Source: Amphibalanus amphitrite | Taxonomy: Eukaryota; Arthropoda; Thecostraca; Balanomorpha; Balanidae | Direction: 5' to 3' | Assembly: GCF_019059575.1 (NCBI RefSeq) | Contig: NW_024881565.1 | Coordinates: 824,501-888,500, forward strand | DNA: 64,000 nt | In this document: positions 48,000 through 59,510 of the stretch, piece after piece | Layout: every line of letters begins with the position of its first letter | Numbering within the stretch: the first letter of the stretch is position 1 | The notes under the pieces: generated by a model | The model's database searches: none | What the model was told of the DNA's origin: nothing | Seen by the model: the letters and a program-made list of their open reading frames with translations, nothing else | Made by a program: the position numbers and the translations under genes

Positions 48000-50120
48000 A
48001 AGAGGTAAAAATGGGTATCAATCGAAAGCTCTCGCTTACCCAGACACAGTCCTGCAGGAAAATTTCACTTTTTCCCCATAGGAAAGTTTTTACGGGAAAA
48101 TCAAAATTTTGGGTCAATGGGGGGTCCCCCCCGATTTCGTTCAAAATCGGCACACAGGTGCCCCACCACCAGCCGAGAAACTTTCCCCAAAACGGTCCCC
48201 GTTGCATTGACGTTTAAGGCCCGTAAAGCCCCCTAGACTCGTAAAATATCCGTAAAATCGCCTTTGTACGGACAAAAAAGTGGTGCTATGGTAAAAATGG
48301 GTATCAATCGAAAGCTCTCGTTTACCCAGACACAGTCCTGCAGGAAAATTTCACTTTTTCCCCATAGGAAAGTTTTTACGGGAAAATCAAAATTTTGGGT
48401 CAATGGGGGGTCCCCTCCGATTTCGTTCAAAATCGGCACACAGGTGCCCCACCACCAGCCGAGAAACTTTCCCCAAAACGGTCCCCGTTGCATTGACGTT
48501 TAAGGCCCGTAAAGCCCCCTAGACTCGTAAAATATCCGTAAAATCGCCTTTGTACGGACAAAAAAGTGGTGCTATGGTAAAAATGGGTATCAATCGAAAG
48601 CTCTCGTTTACCCAGACACAGTCCTGCAGGGAAATTTCACTTTTTCCCCATAGGAAAGTTTTTACGGGAAAATCAAAATTTTGGGTCAATGGGGGGTCCC
48701 CCCCGATTTCGTTCAAAATCGGCACACAGGTGCCCCACCACCAGCCGAGAAACTTTCCCCAAAACGGTCCCCGTTGCATTGACGTTTAAGGCCCGTAAAA
48801 CCCCCTAGACTCGTAAAATATCCGTAAAATCGCCTTTGTACGGACAAAAAAGTGGTGCTATGGTAAAAATGGGTATCAATCGAAAGCTCTCGTTTACCCA
48901 GACACAGTCCTGCAGGAAAATTTCACTTTTTCCCCATAGGAAAGTTTTTACGGGAAAATCAAAATTTTGGGTCAATGGGGGGTCCCCCCCGATTTCGTTC
49001 AAAATCGGCACACAGGTGCCCCACCACCAGCCGAGAAACTTTCCCCAAAACGGTCCCCGTTGCATTGACGTTTAAGGCCCGTAAAGCCCCCTAGACTCGT
49101 AAAATATCCGTAAAATCGCCTTTGTACGGACAAAAAAGTGGTGCTATGGTAAAAATGGGTATCAATCGAAAGCTCTCGTTTACCCAGACACAGTCCTGCA
49201 GGAAAATTTCACTTTTTCCCCATAGGAAAGTTTTTACGGGAAAATCAAAATTTTGGGTCAATGGGGGGTCCCCCCCGATTTCGTTCAAAATCGGCACACA
49301 GGTGCCCCACCACCAGCCGAGAAACTTTCCCCAAAACGGTCCCCGTTGCATTGACGTTTAAGGCCCGTAAAGCCCCCTAGACTCGTAAAATATCCGTAAA
49401 ATCGCCTTTGTACGGACAAAAAAGTGGTGCTATGGTAAAAATGGGTATCAATCGAAAGCTCTCGTTTACCCAGACACAGTCCTGCAGGAAAATTTCACTT
49501 TTTCCCCATAGGAAAGTTTTTACGGGAAAATCAAAATTTTGGGTCAATGGGGGGTCCCCCCGATTTCGTTCAAAATCGGCACACAGGTGCCCCACCACCA
49601 GCCGAGAAACTTTCCCCAAAACGGTCCCCGTTGCATTGACGTTTAAGGCCCGTAAAGCCCCCTAGACTCGTAAAATATCCGTAAAATCGCCTTTGTACGG
49701 ACAAAAAAGTGGTGCTATGGTAAAAATGGGTATCAATCGAAAGCTCTCGTTTACCCAGACACAGTCCTGCAGGAAAATTTCACTTTTTCCCCATAGGAAA
49801 GTTTTTACGGGAAAATCAAAATTTTGGGTCAATGGGGGGTCCCCCCCGATTTCGTTCAAAATCGGCACACAGGTGCCCCACCACCAGCCGAGAAACTTTC
49901 CCCAAAACGGTCCCCGTTGCATTGACGTTTAAGGCCCGTAAAGCCCCCTAGACTCGTAAAATATCCGTAAAATCGCCTTTGTACGGACAAAAAAGTGGTG
50001 CTATGGTAAAAATGGGTATCAATCGAAAGCTCTCGTTTACCCAGACACAGTCCTGCAGGAAAATTTCACTTTTTCCCCATAGGAAAGTTTTTACGGGAAA
50101 ATCAAAATTTTGGGTCAATG
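48000..50120 (+). repeat. 286-bp satellite-like array, forward block (8 units)
   Basis: Units start near 48008, 48294, 48580, 48866, 49152, 49438, 49723 and 50009 with ATGGGTATCAATCGAAAGC. The eighth unit is cut in the middle at the strand switch. Units differ by single substitutions or one-base indels. Confidence 0.95.
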
Positions 50121-53100
50121 GGGTTCCATTGATATTTTACGGATATTTTACGAGTCTAGGGGGCTTTACGGGCCTTAAACGTCAATGCAACGGGGACCGT
50201 TTTGGGGAAAGTTTCTCGGCTGGTGGTGGGGCACCTGTGTGCCGATTTTGAACGAAATCGGGGGGGGACCCCCCATTGACCCAAAATTTTGATTTTCCCG
50301 TAAAAACTTTCCTATGGGGAAAAAAGTTAAATTTTCCTGCAGGACTGTGTCTGGGTAAACGAGAGCTTTCGATTGATACCCATTTTTACCATAGCACCAC
50401 TTTTTTGTCCGTACAAAGGCGATTTTACGGATATTTTACGAGTCTAGGGGGCTTTACGGGCCTTAAACGTCAATGCAACGGGGACCGTTTTGGGGAAAGT
50501 TTCTCGGCTGGTGGTGGGGCACCTGTGTGCCGATTTTGAACGAAATCGGGGGGGACCCCCCATTGACCCAAAATTTTGATTTTCCCGTAAAAACTTTCCT
50601 ATGGGGAAAAAGTGAAATTTTCCTGCAGGACTGTGTCTGGGTAAACGAGAGCTTTCGATTGATACCCATTTTTACCATAGCACCACTTTTTTGTCCGTAC
50701 AAAGGCGATTTTACGGATATTTTACGAGTCTAGGGGGCTTTACGGGCCTTAAACGTCAATGCAACGGGGACCGTTTTGGGGAAAGTTTCTCGGCTGGTGG
50801 TGGGGCACCTGTGTGCCGATTTTGAACGAAATCGGGGGGGACCCCCCATTGACCCAAAATTTTGATTTTCCCGTAAAAACTTTCCTATGGGGAAAAAGTG
50901 AAATTTTCCTGCAGGACTGTGTCTGGGTAAACGAGAGCTTTTGATTGATACCCATTTTTACCATAGCACCACTTTTTTGTCCGTACAAAGGCGATTTTAC
51001 GGATATTTTACGAGTCTAGGGGGCTTTACGGGCCTTAAACGTCAATGCAACGGGGACCGTTTTGGGGAAAGTTTCTCGGCTGGTGGTGGGGCACCTGTGT
51101 GCCGATTTTGAACGAAATCGGGGGGGACCCCCCATTGACCCAAAATTTTGATTTTCCCGTAAAAACTTTCCTATGGGGAAAAAGTGAAATTTTCCTGCAG
51201 GACTGTGTCTGGGTAAACGAGAGCTTTCGATTGATACCCATTTTTACCATAGCACCACTTTTTTGTCCGTACAAAGGCGATTTTACGGATATTTTACGAG
51301 TCTAGGGGGTTTTACGGGCCTTAAACGTCAATGCAACGGGGACCGTTTTGGGGAAAGTTTCTCGGCTGGTGGTGGGGCACCTGTGTGCCGATTTTGAACG
51401 AAATCGGGGGGGACCCCCCATTGACCCAAAATTTTGATTTTCCCGTAAAAACTTTCCTATGGGGAAAAAGTGAAATTTCCCTGCAGGACTGTGTCTGGGT
51501 AAACGAGAGCTTTCGATTGATACCCATTTTTACCATAGCACCACTTTTTTGTCCGTACAAAGGCGATTTTACGGATATTTTACGAGTCTAGGGGGCTTTA
51601 CGGGCCTTAAACGTCAATGCAACGGGGACCGTTTTGGGGAAAGTTTCTCGGCTGGTGGTGGGGCACCTGTGTGCCGATTTTGAACGAAATTGGGGGGGAC
51701 CCCCCATTGACCCAAAATTTTGATTTTCCCGTAAAAACTTTCCTATGGGGAAAAAGTGAAATTTTCCTGCAGGACTGTGTCTGGGTAAACGAGAGCTTTC
51801 GATTGATACCCATTTTTACCATAGCACCACTTTTTTGTCCGTACAAAGGCGATTTTACGGATATTTTACGAGTCTAGGGGGCTTTACGGGCCTTAAACGT
51901 CAATGCAACGGAAACCGTTTTGGGGAGTTTCTCGGCTGGTGGTGGGGCACCTGTGTGCCGATTTTGAACGAAATCGGGGGGGACCCCCATTGACCCAAAA
52001 TTTTGATTTTCCCGTAAAAACTTTCCTATGGGGAAAAAGTGAAATTTTCTTGCAGGACTGTGTCTGGGTAAACGAGAGCTTTCGATTGATACCCATTTTT
52101 ACCATAGCACCACTTTTTTGTCCGTACAAAGGCGATTTTACGGATATTTTACGAGTCTAGGGGGCTTTACGGGCCTTAAACGTCAATGCAACGGGGACCG
52201 TTTTGGGGAAAGTTTCTCGGCTGGTGGTGGGGCACCTGTGTGCCGATTTTGAACGAAATCGGGGGGGACCCCCCATTGACCCAAAATTTTGATTTTCCCG
52301 TAAAAACTTTCCTATGGGGAAAAAGTGAAATTTTCCTGCAGGACTGTGTCTGGGTAAACGAGAGCTTTCGATTGATACCCATTTTTACCATAGCACCACT
52401 TTTTTGTCCGTACAAAGGCGATTTTACGGATATTTTACGAGTCTAGGGGGTTTTACGGGCCTTAAACGTCAATGCAACGGGGACCGTTTTGGGGAAAGTT
52501 TCTCGGCTGGTGGTGGGGCACCTGTGTGCCGATTTTGAACGAAATCGGGGGGGACCCCCCATTGACCCAAAATTTTGATTTTCTCGTAAAAACTTTCCTA
52601 TGGGGAAAAAGTGAAATTTCCCTGCAGGACTGTGTCTGGGTAAACGAGAGCTTTCGATTGATACACATTTTTACCATAGCACCACTTTTTTGTCCGTACA
52701 AAGGCGATTTTACGGATATTTTACGAGTCTAGGGGGCTTTACGGGCATTAAACGTCAATGCAACGGGGACCGTTTTGGGGAAAGTTTCTCGGCTGGTGGT
52801 GGGGCACCTGTGTGCCGATTTTGAACGAAATCGGGGGGGACCCCCCATTGACCCAAAATTTTGATTTTCCCGTAAAAACTTTCCTATGGGGAAAAAGTGA
52901 AATTTTCCTGCAGGACTGTGTCTGGGTAAACGAGAGCTTTCGATTGATACCCATTTTTACCATAGCACCACTTTTTTGTCCGTACAAAGGCGATTTTACG
53001 GATATTTTACGAGTCTAGGGGGCTTTACGGGCCTTAAACGTCAATGCAACGGGAACCGTTTTGGGGAAAGTTTCTCGGCTGGTGGTGGGGCACCTGTGTG

Positions 53101-55250
53101 CCGATTTTGAACGAAATCGGGGGGACCCCCAATTGACCCAAAATTTTGATTTTCCCGTTAAAACTTTCCTATGGGGAAAAAGTGAAATTTTCCTGCAGGA
53201 CTGTGTCTGGGTAAACGAGAGCTTTCGATTGATACCCATTTTTACCATAGCACCACTTTTTTGTCCGTACAAAGGCGATTTTACGGATATTTTACGAGTC
53301 TAGGGGGCTTTACGGGCCTTAAACGTCAATGCAACGGGGACCGTTTTGGGGAAAGTTTCTCGGCTGGTGGTGGGGCACCTGTGTGCCGATTTTGAACGAA
53401 ATCGGGGGGACCCCCCATTGACCCAAAATTTTGATTTTCCCGTAAAAACTTTCCTATGGGGAAAAAGTGAAATTTTCCTGCAGGACTGTGTCTGGGTAAA
53501 CGAGAGCTTTCGATTGATACCCATTTTTACCATAGCACCACTTTTTTGTCCGTACAAAGGCGATTTTACGGATATTTTACGAGTCTAGGGGGCTTTACGG
53601 GCCTTAAACGTCAATGCAACGGGGACCGTTTTGGGGAAAGTTTCTCGGCTGGTGGTGGGGCACCTGTGTGCCGATTTTGAACGAAATCGGGGGGACCCCC
53701 CATTGACCCAAAATTTTGATTTTCCCGTAAAAACTTTCCTATGGGGAAAAAGTGAAATTTTCCTGCAGGACTGTGTCTGGGTAAACGAGAGCTTTCGATT
53801 GATACCCATTTTTACCATAGCACCACTTTTTTGTCCGTACAAAGGCGATTTTACGGATATTTTACGAGTCTAGGGGGCTTTACGGGCCTTAAACGTCAAT
53901 GCAACGGGGACCGTTTTGGGGAAAGTTTCTCGGCTGGTGGTGGGGCACCTGTGTGCCGATTTTGAACGAAATCGGGGGGGACCCCCCATTGACCCAAAAT
54001 TTTGATTTTCCCGTAAAAACTTTCCTATGGGGAAAAAGTGAAATTTTCCTGCAGGACTGTGTCTGGGTAAACGAGAGCTTTCGATTGATACCCATTTTTA
54101 CCATAGCACCACTTTTTTGTCCGTACAAAGGCGATTTTACGGATATTTTACGAGTCTAGGGGGCTTTACGGGCCTTAAACGTCAATGCAACGGGGACCGT
54201 TTTGGGGAAAGTTTCTCGGCTGGTGGTGGGGCACCTGTGTGCCGATTTTGAACGAAATCGGGGGGGACCCCCCATTGACCCAAAATTTTGATTTTCCCGT
54301 AAAAACTTTCCTATGGGGAAAAAGTGAAATTTTCCTGCAGGACTGTGTCTGGGTAAACGAGAGCTTTCGATTGATACCCATTTTTACCATAGCACCACTT
54401 TTTTGTCCGTACAAAGGCGATTTTACGGATATTTTACGAGTCTAGGGGGTTTTACGGGCCTTAAACGTCAATGCAACGGGGACCGTTTTGGGGAAAGTTT
54501 CTCGGCTGGTGGTGGGGCACCTGTGTGCCGATTTTGAACGAAATCGGGGGGGACCCCCCATTGACCCAAAATTTTGATTTTCCCGTAAAAACTTTCCTAT
54601 GGGGAAAAAGTGAAATTTCCCTGCAGGACTGTGTCTGGGTAAACGAGAGCTTTCGATTGATACCCATTTTTACCATAGCACCACTTTTTTGTCCGTTCAA
54701 AGGCGATTTTACGGATATTTTACGAGTCTAGGGGGCTTTACGGGCCTTAAACGTCAATGCAACGGGGACCGTTTTGGGGAAAGTTTCTCGGCTGGTGGTG
54801 GGGCACCTGTGTGCCGATTTTGAACGAAATCGGAGGGGACCCCCCATTGACCCAAAATTTTGATTTTCCCGTAAAAACTTTCCTATGGGGAAAAAGTGAA
54901 ATTTTCCTGCAGGACTGTGTCTGGGTAAACGAGAGCTTTCGATTGATACCCATTTTTACCATAGCACCACTTTTTTGTCCGTACAAAGGCGATTTTACGG
55001 ATATTTTACGAGTCTAGGGGGCTTTACGGGCCTTAAACGTCAATGCAACGGGGACCGTTTTGGGGAAAGTTTCTCGGCTGGTGGTGGGGCACCTGTGTGC
55101 CGATTTTGAACGAAATCGGGGGGGACCCCCCATTGACCCAAAATTTTGATTTTCCCGTAAAAACTTTCCTATGGGGAAAAAGTGAAATTTTCCTGCAGGA
55201 CTGTGTCTGGGTAAGCGAGAGCTTTCGATTGATACCCATTTTTACCTCTT
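50121..55250 (-). repeat. 286-bp satellite-like array, reversed block (18 units)
   Basis: Same unit in reverse orientation at a 285-286-bp period. Variant units recur (the GGAAATTTC variant in units ending near 51560, 52701 and 54700; a one-base-shorter C-run in three consecutive units at 53015-53842), showing local block duplication. Confidence 0.95.
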
Positions 55251-55386
55251 TGTGACGTCATTTCTAGGGGAAAACGGGTCATAAAGGTTTCCCTCTACCG
55301 GGGCCTTTTTTCCCCCTACCGAATCTGTGCTGTGCTGAATCTGTGCTGAATCTGTGCCAACTTCCGTTACATCTTTCCTACATGTT

Positions 55387-55891
55387 TCCACACGCCTCCC
55401 CCTCGTATTCTCTCACTCTCTCGCTCACTCTGACCTTCAAACACCACAAGCAAACGTAAACAATGAGTAGGTAGTATGGAAACCACGTGCTAACTTCATT
55501 CATAAAATAACCTTCAAATGATACAAACAAAATACATGAGTTACCGTGGATTATCACGTGACCTTATCAAGTTTTTTCTTGCCAAAGTTAAAACAATACA
55601 AATCACAAATAACCTAAAAACAAATAAAACAAAATACAAATGAATCTTCTTGCCATGATGTTCTATCCTTGGTATGAAGTTATTAAAAACAAATGCAACG
55701 AACATTCATTACTATAAAGTCACGTGACTTTTTCCATATCAAATAATGAAAATAGTCAGCCTTGGGCTTCCCTCACATGGGTTAGTCCGCCTCGTTTCAA
55801 CGCCAGCCAAGAGGCGCTTGTTGCGTCGAACTGGTGAGGTGCTGGACATTGATTGTGCTATTTTCTGTTAGATTAGACATACCATACTTGA
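55387..55891. other. non-coding stretch before LINE-B ORF2
   Basis: AT-rich; a CTCTCACTCTCTCGCTCACT stretch near 55410. The inner boundary of LINE-B lies somewhere here but is not visible. Confidence 0.4.
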
Positions 55892-58800
55892 ATGAATCTA
55901 GTAGAATGTACTGATTCAAATGGATCTCTTGATACTAAAATATTTAATCCCTTCCAAAGATTAGCATCATCTGATCTGCACCTGACTCATGAAAAATTTG
56001 AAGAACTGAGATCTTCATGCAAATATTTCTCCCTTCCCCAAACACAAAATTTGAAAACTACTCCTGACCTCAACCAACTCAGTATCCTGCATGTTAACGC
56101 CAGATCTATTTCATCTAATGACAGATTTGATGAATTCCAGCTTTTCCTACAAAGAACACAATGTACATGGCATTTCATATGTGTCTCGGAAACATGGTTA
56201 TCAAATGAATCAGTAAATAGTCATCAGCTTCCTGGTTTCACAGGATACTTCAACAACAGGGTCGGAAGGAGTGGAGGAGGAGTTGCAATTTATGTCAATG
56301 ATAAATATGTTAAATCCTCATGTGATATAAAATTAAGCACAATGTCATGCACCCAATCCCTTTTTATTGAATGTCAAATAACAAGCATAACTGGAGTGAT
56401 TGTTGGCATTATATACAAACCTCCTGATTTGGTAAACAACTTGTTTCTAGATGAACTCACAGCCTCTCTTGAACAGATTGAGAAAAAGAATAAATCAACA
56501 TTTATTGCTGGTGACTTAAATTTTGACTTACACAATATTGAACAGGACAGTGCATGTCTAGAATTCTTCAACATCATGACTTCTCACAGCTACTGGCCAA
56601 CAATTTCAAAATCAACAAGAGTCTCGGAGGACAGATGGTCACTGATTGATAATATTTTTTGCAATAACCTTGAGCTCTTGTCCTATTCTGGCATCATATA
56701 TGATGACTTTTCTGACCACTTCCCTATATTCACATGCTGTACTAAAAAAATCAACCCACCTGAAGACAATTGGATTACCACCTTCAATTATAACAAAGTC
56801 ACTGAACTACAAGAATACCTATCCCAACAGCTCTCAACATTCCATACCATCCCTGATGCAAATACTGCAGCTGATACACTTATCAATGCATACTCTTCAG
56901 GCATAGCATTGTTTAGCATTAAGAGGAAGTGTACTAGGAAAACAACAGCCATAAAACCTTGGATATCTTCAGCAATTCTCACCTCAATAAATACCCGTAG
57001 CACTCTATATAGAGAAAAAACAAAGAATCCTACAAATAGAAACAAACTTGCCTATCAAAGACATAGAAACTGCCTCAATGGCTTGATAAGGGAAGCGAAG
57101 AAAAAGTACTTTCAGGAACAATTATTGCTTCATAAGACAAATTCAAAGAAAATGTGGGAAATACTCAACAGTTGTATAAATAAGAATCCTAGAAAATCTG
57201 AAGTATCTACTGCTTTCAGTGATGCGCATGGAAATCCCATTGAAGACACCAAGCAAGTAGCTCACTTATTTAACAATTTTTTCATATCAATTGGTGAGAA
57301 GCTTGAAAAAGAAATCCCAAATACCAGAACTGATCCCCTGGATAGTGTCACTTCCAGTGAAAACACATTTGATCATTTTCACCCAACAAATTCTGCAGAA
57401 TTAGACTCCATGATAAGAAATATGAAAAATGTTGGTGCTGGTATTGACAACATCAATTCAAAAATATTCAAAAATACATATTCAGCAATACTCAGTCAAT
57501 TGGTTCATTTAATAAACATATCGTTGAGTACTGGAACATTTCCTGAAAGTATGAAGATGGCTGTGGTGAAGCCTTTATACAAATCTGGAAGTAAAAATAT
57601 ATTTAGCAACTATAGACCCATTAGTATCCTTCCCTATCTTTCCAAACTTCTAGAAAAGATTGTACACCAGAGAATCAATGCATACCTCATACAGAATGAC
57701 ATATTATGTAAGGATCAATTTGGCTTTCAAAAATCCTTATCAACATACATGCCTATAGTACTCCTGCAAGAACGAATAACAAAAAGCATGGAAAATGGGA
57801 AAATGTCCTCAGCGGTATTCATTGACCTTAAAAAAGCATTTGATACAGTGAACCACAACATACTCATCAGCAAATGTCGTAAATACGGATTTACTGGTCG
57901 TGCTCTTCGCTTTATCAAGTCATATCTCACAAACAGACAACAATGTGTAGAATTTAAAAGTACTAGATCCTCTTTTCAAAGTATTAAGCTAGGAGTGCCC
58001 CAAGGCTCTATCCTAGGCCCTTTACTCTTCCTGATATACATAAATGACTTAAAAAATATATGCAAAAAATCAGAATGCCTTCTATATGCTGATGACACAG
58101 CCTTACTTTTTGAAGGTGAAAATACACAGGAACTACAAGAAAATATGAATAAAGAACTTGAAGCTGTATCCATTTGGCTTCAAGCAAACAAACTCACACT
58201 CAACGTACAAAAAACCATTTACCAAGTATACAACCAAATGGGTAATATCATTAATTTGAACATTATGATACATGGTGAAAAAATTGAAATAGCAGAAAAA
58301 GTAAAATATCTAGGCATCACTATTGACCCTGCCTTGAAGTGGAAATACCACATCGATAACATAGCAATCATTATCAGTAGAAATATTGGAATCTTGAGTA
58401 AAGCGAAGTACTTTCTTCCTGAAAAATCATTACTCTTGCTCTACAACTCACTGATTCTTCCTTACTTAAACTATTGCTGCCTAATCTGGGGTTTCACATA
58501 TCCAACTTATCTCCACAAAATCGAAGTATTACAAAAACGAGCAGTTCGAATTATAGTAAATGAACATCGTCTTGCACATACTATGCCCATATTTCGTAAG
58601 CTCAATGTTCTTAAAGTAAACGCACTAGCTAGACAACAACTTATCATGTTCATGTATCGAAAATTCGCTTCACATTTACCATCACAACTTAACCAATTGT
58701 TTGCTACAGTAGATCAGGATAATATAAGAACAAGAAATAGACAACATTTTCACGAACCCTTCTCGGCAAAACGTTATCGTGCACAAATAGCATCATGGAT

Positions 58801-58918
58801 AGGACCGCGTGTCTGGAATAATGTCGTTGCATCCCAATTCTCTATAACAACCATTAATCAGATGTCTAAATCTCAGCTAAAAAGACACGTCAAAGCATAC
58901 TTCATACAAAATATGTAA
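55892..58918 (+). CDS. LINE-B ORF2: endonuclease-reverse transcriptase
   Basis: 1008 aa, no stops or frameshifts. APE-type endonuclease at about 62-290: ILHVNARSI, SETWLS, GGGVAIYV, AGDLNFDL, LIDNIFCN, SDHFPIF. Reverse transcriptase at about 540-800: VVKPLYKSG, YRPISILPYLSKLLEKIV, FGFQKSLST, FIDLKKAFDTVNH, GVPQGSILGPLLF, the catalytic LLYADDTALLF near residue 732, and YLGITIDPALKW. A thumb and C-terminal region follow (LPYLNYCCLIWG, LHKIEVLQKRAVRII). No RNase H domain. These features fit CR1/L2-group LINEs. The enzyme would nick target DNA and copy element RNA onto it. The uninterrupted frame suggests a recent, possibly competent copy, but its ORF1 now lies 13.9 kb away. Confidence 0.93.
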   Translation: MNLVECTDSNGSLDTKIFNPFQRLASSDLHLTHEKFEELRSSCKYFSLPQTQNLKTTPDLNQLSILHVNARSISSNDRFDEFQLFLQRTQCTWHFICVSETWLSNESVNSHQLPGFTGYFNNRVGRSGGGVAIYVNDKYVKSSCDIKLSTMSCTQSLFIECQITSITGVIVGIIYKPPDLVNNLFLDELTASLEQIEKKNKSTFIAGDLNFDLHNIEQDSACLEFFNIMTSHSYWPTISKSTRVSEDRWSLIDNIFCNNLELLSYSGIIYDDFSDHFPIFTCCTKKINPPEDNWITTFNYNKVTELQEYLSQQLSTFHTIPDANTAADTLINAYSSGIALFSIKRKCTRKTTAIKPWISSAILTSINTRSTLYREKTKNPTNRNKLAYQRHRNCLNGLIREAKKKYFQEQLLLHKTNSKKMWEILNSCINKNPRKSEVSTAFSDAHGNPIEDTKQVAHLFNNFFISIGEKLEKEIPNTRTDPLDSVTSSENTFDHFHPTNSAELDSMIRNMKNVGAGIDNINSKIFKNTYSAILSQLVHLINISLSTGTFPESMKMAVVKPLYKSGSKNIFSNYRPISILPYLSKLLEKIVHQRINAYLIQNDILCKDQFGFQKSLSTYMPIVLLQERITKSMENGKMSSAVFIDLKKAFDTVNHNILISKCRKYGFTGRALRFIKSYLTNRQQCVEFKSTRSSFQSIKLGVPQGSILGPLLFLIYINDLKNICKKSECLLYADDTALLFEGENTQELQENMNKELEAVSIWLQANKLTLNVQKTIYQVYNQMGNIINLNIMIHGEKIEIAEKVKYLGITIDPALKWKYHIDNIAIIISRNIGILSKAKYFLPEKSLLLLYNSLILPYLNYCCLIWGFTYPTYLHKIEVLQKRAVRIIVNEHRLAHTMPIFRKLNVLKVNALARQQLIMFMYRKFASHLPSQLNQLFATVDQDNIRTRNRQHFHEPFSAKRYRAQIASWIGPRVWNNVVASQFSITTINQMSKSQLKRHVKAYFIQNM

Positions 58919-59510
58919 GCTTTTTCGAGAATTTCCTCTTGAATTCTCGCTATCCTTTCATTGCAACTTAATTTCAAATGTACTTGCCTCAAAACTGCAC
59001 TAATTGCAAGTAAATCACGTTTCATCGAAATTATTTTCATCATCGTCACCATGAATAACTCTGGCGCTGGAGCAAGGAGCCTGACCAGCAACAAGCTTCG
59101 CTTAGCTGGAAAGGCTTTTCTGCCCTCAGCATTGACCGGCCGAATTTTTGACCAGAGCGAATCCCCACGTATGTTTGCATGACGTGTGAATGAGCGATTG
59201 TTTTTTCTACTCTAGATGAATGCATGCCCTTCTGAGTGAAAGTTGCTTTCGGTATCGTAGTAGAGAACAGTCATCTGTCTGGTTTCAGCAGTGGCTACTT
59301 TCGCATTCTGGTCTTGTCTCCGCCTAAACCCGCTACCCCTTCTCTCATTTGCTTTTTTTTAGTTTTATTTCCTTTCTTAGCAGGGAGTGCCGCGACTTAT
59401 CAGTTTATTTTATCTGGTGTTAACGTAAGGTTCTGCTAGTCGCTGGGTTTGAGGGCGGGGGCACTCCTGGTCACCTGATCATGGGTGGCGGAGTAGTTCG
59501 AAAAAAAAAA
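58919..59510 (+). other. LINE-B 3' UTR with A10 tail
   Basis: Non-coding, ending in A10 at 59501-59510 directly against LINE-A sequence. The tail defines the 3' border of LINE-B. Confidence 0.6.

Larger units (their letters stand above)
47864..55386. mobile_element. FB-B: giant palindromic element made of 286-bp repeats
   Basis: Ends AACATGTAGGAAAGATGTAA at the left and its complement at the right. About 150 bp of unique terminal sequence (CACAGATTCAGCACAG repeats, then GGTAGGGGGAAAAAAGGCC) is inverted at the two ends. Between them lies an array of about 26 units of 286 bp (some 285): 8 forward from 48000 to about 50120, then an abrupt switch and 18 reversed to about 55250. No target duplication was found and no transposase is present. 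The layout is that of foldback elements whose arms are tandem arrays. The recurring 79-86-codon frames on both strands arise because the unit has the same open stretches each time. Because 286 is not a multiple of 3 they do not join, so I do not call genes. Confidence 0.85.
40964..59510 (+). mobile_element. LINE-B (CR1/L2-like), full length but internally interrupted
   Basis: Begins with about 240 bp of 5' leader, then ORF1 (41201-42034), and ends with ORF2 (55892-58918), a 590-bp 3' UTR and an A10 tail at 59501-59510. Both outer borders are LINE-A sequence, with TCA present at each junction. Without the 13.9 kb between the ORFs the element would be about 4.7 kb, a normal LINE size. That intervening DNA is mostly FB-A and FB-B. 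That both ORFs belong to one element is inference from strand, order, borders and tail. Confidence 0.65.

Noticed and set aside
47995..55255. About 50 recurring 79-86-codon frames on both strands of the FB-B array
   Set aside because: They repeat with the 286-bp unit, exist on both strands, cannot join because 286 is not a multiple of 3, and show no domain; they are by-products of the satellite.
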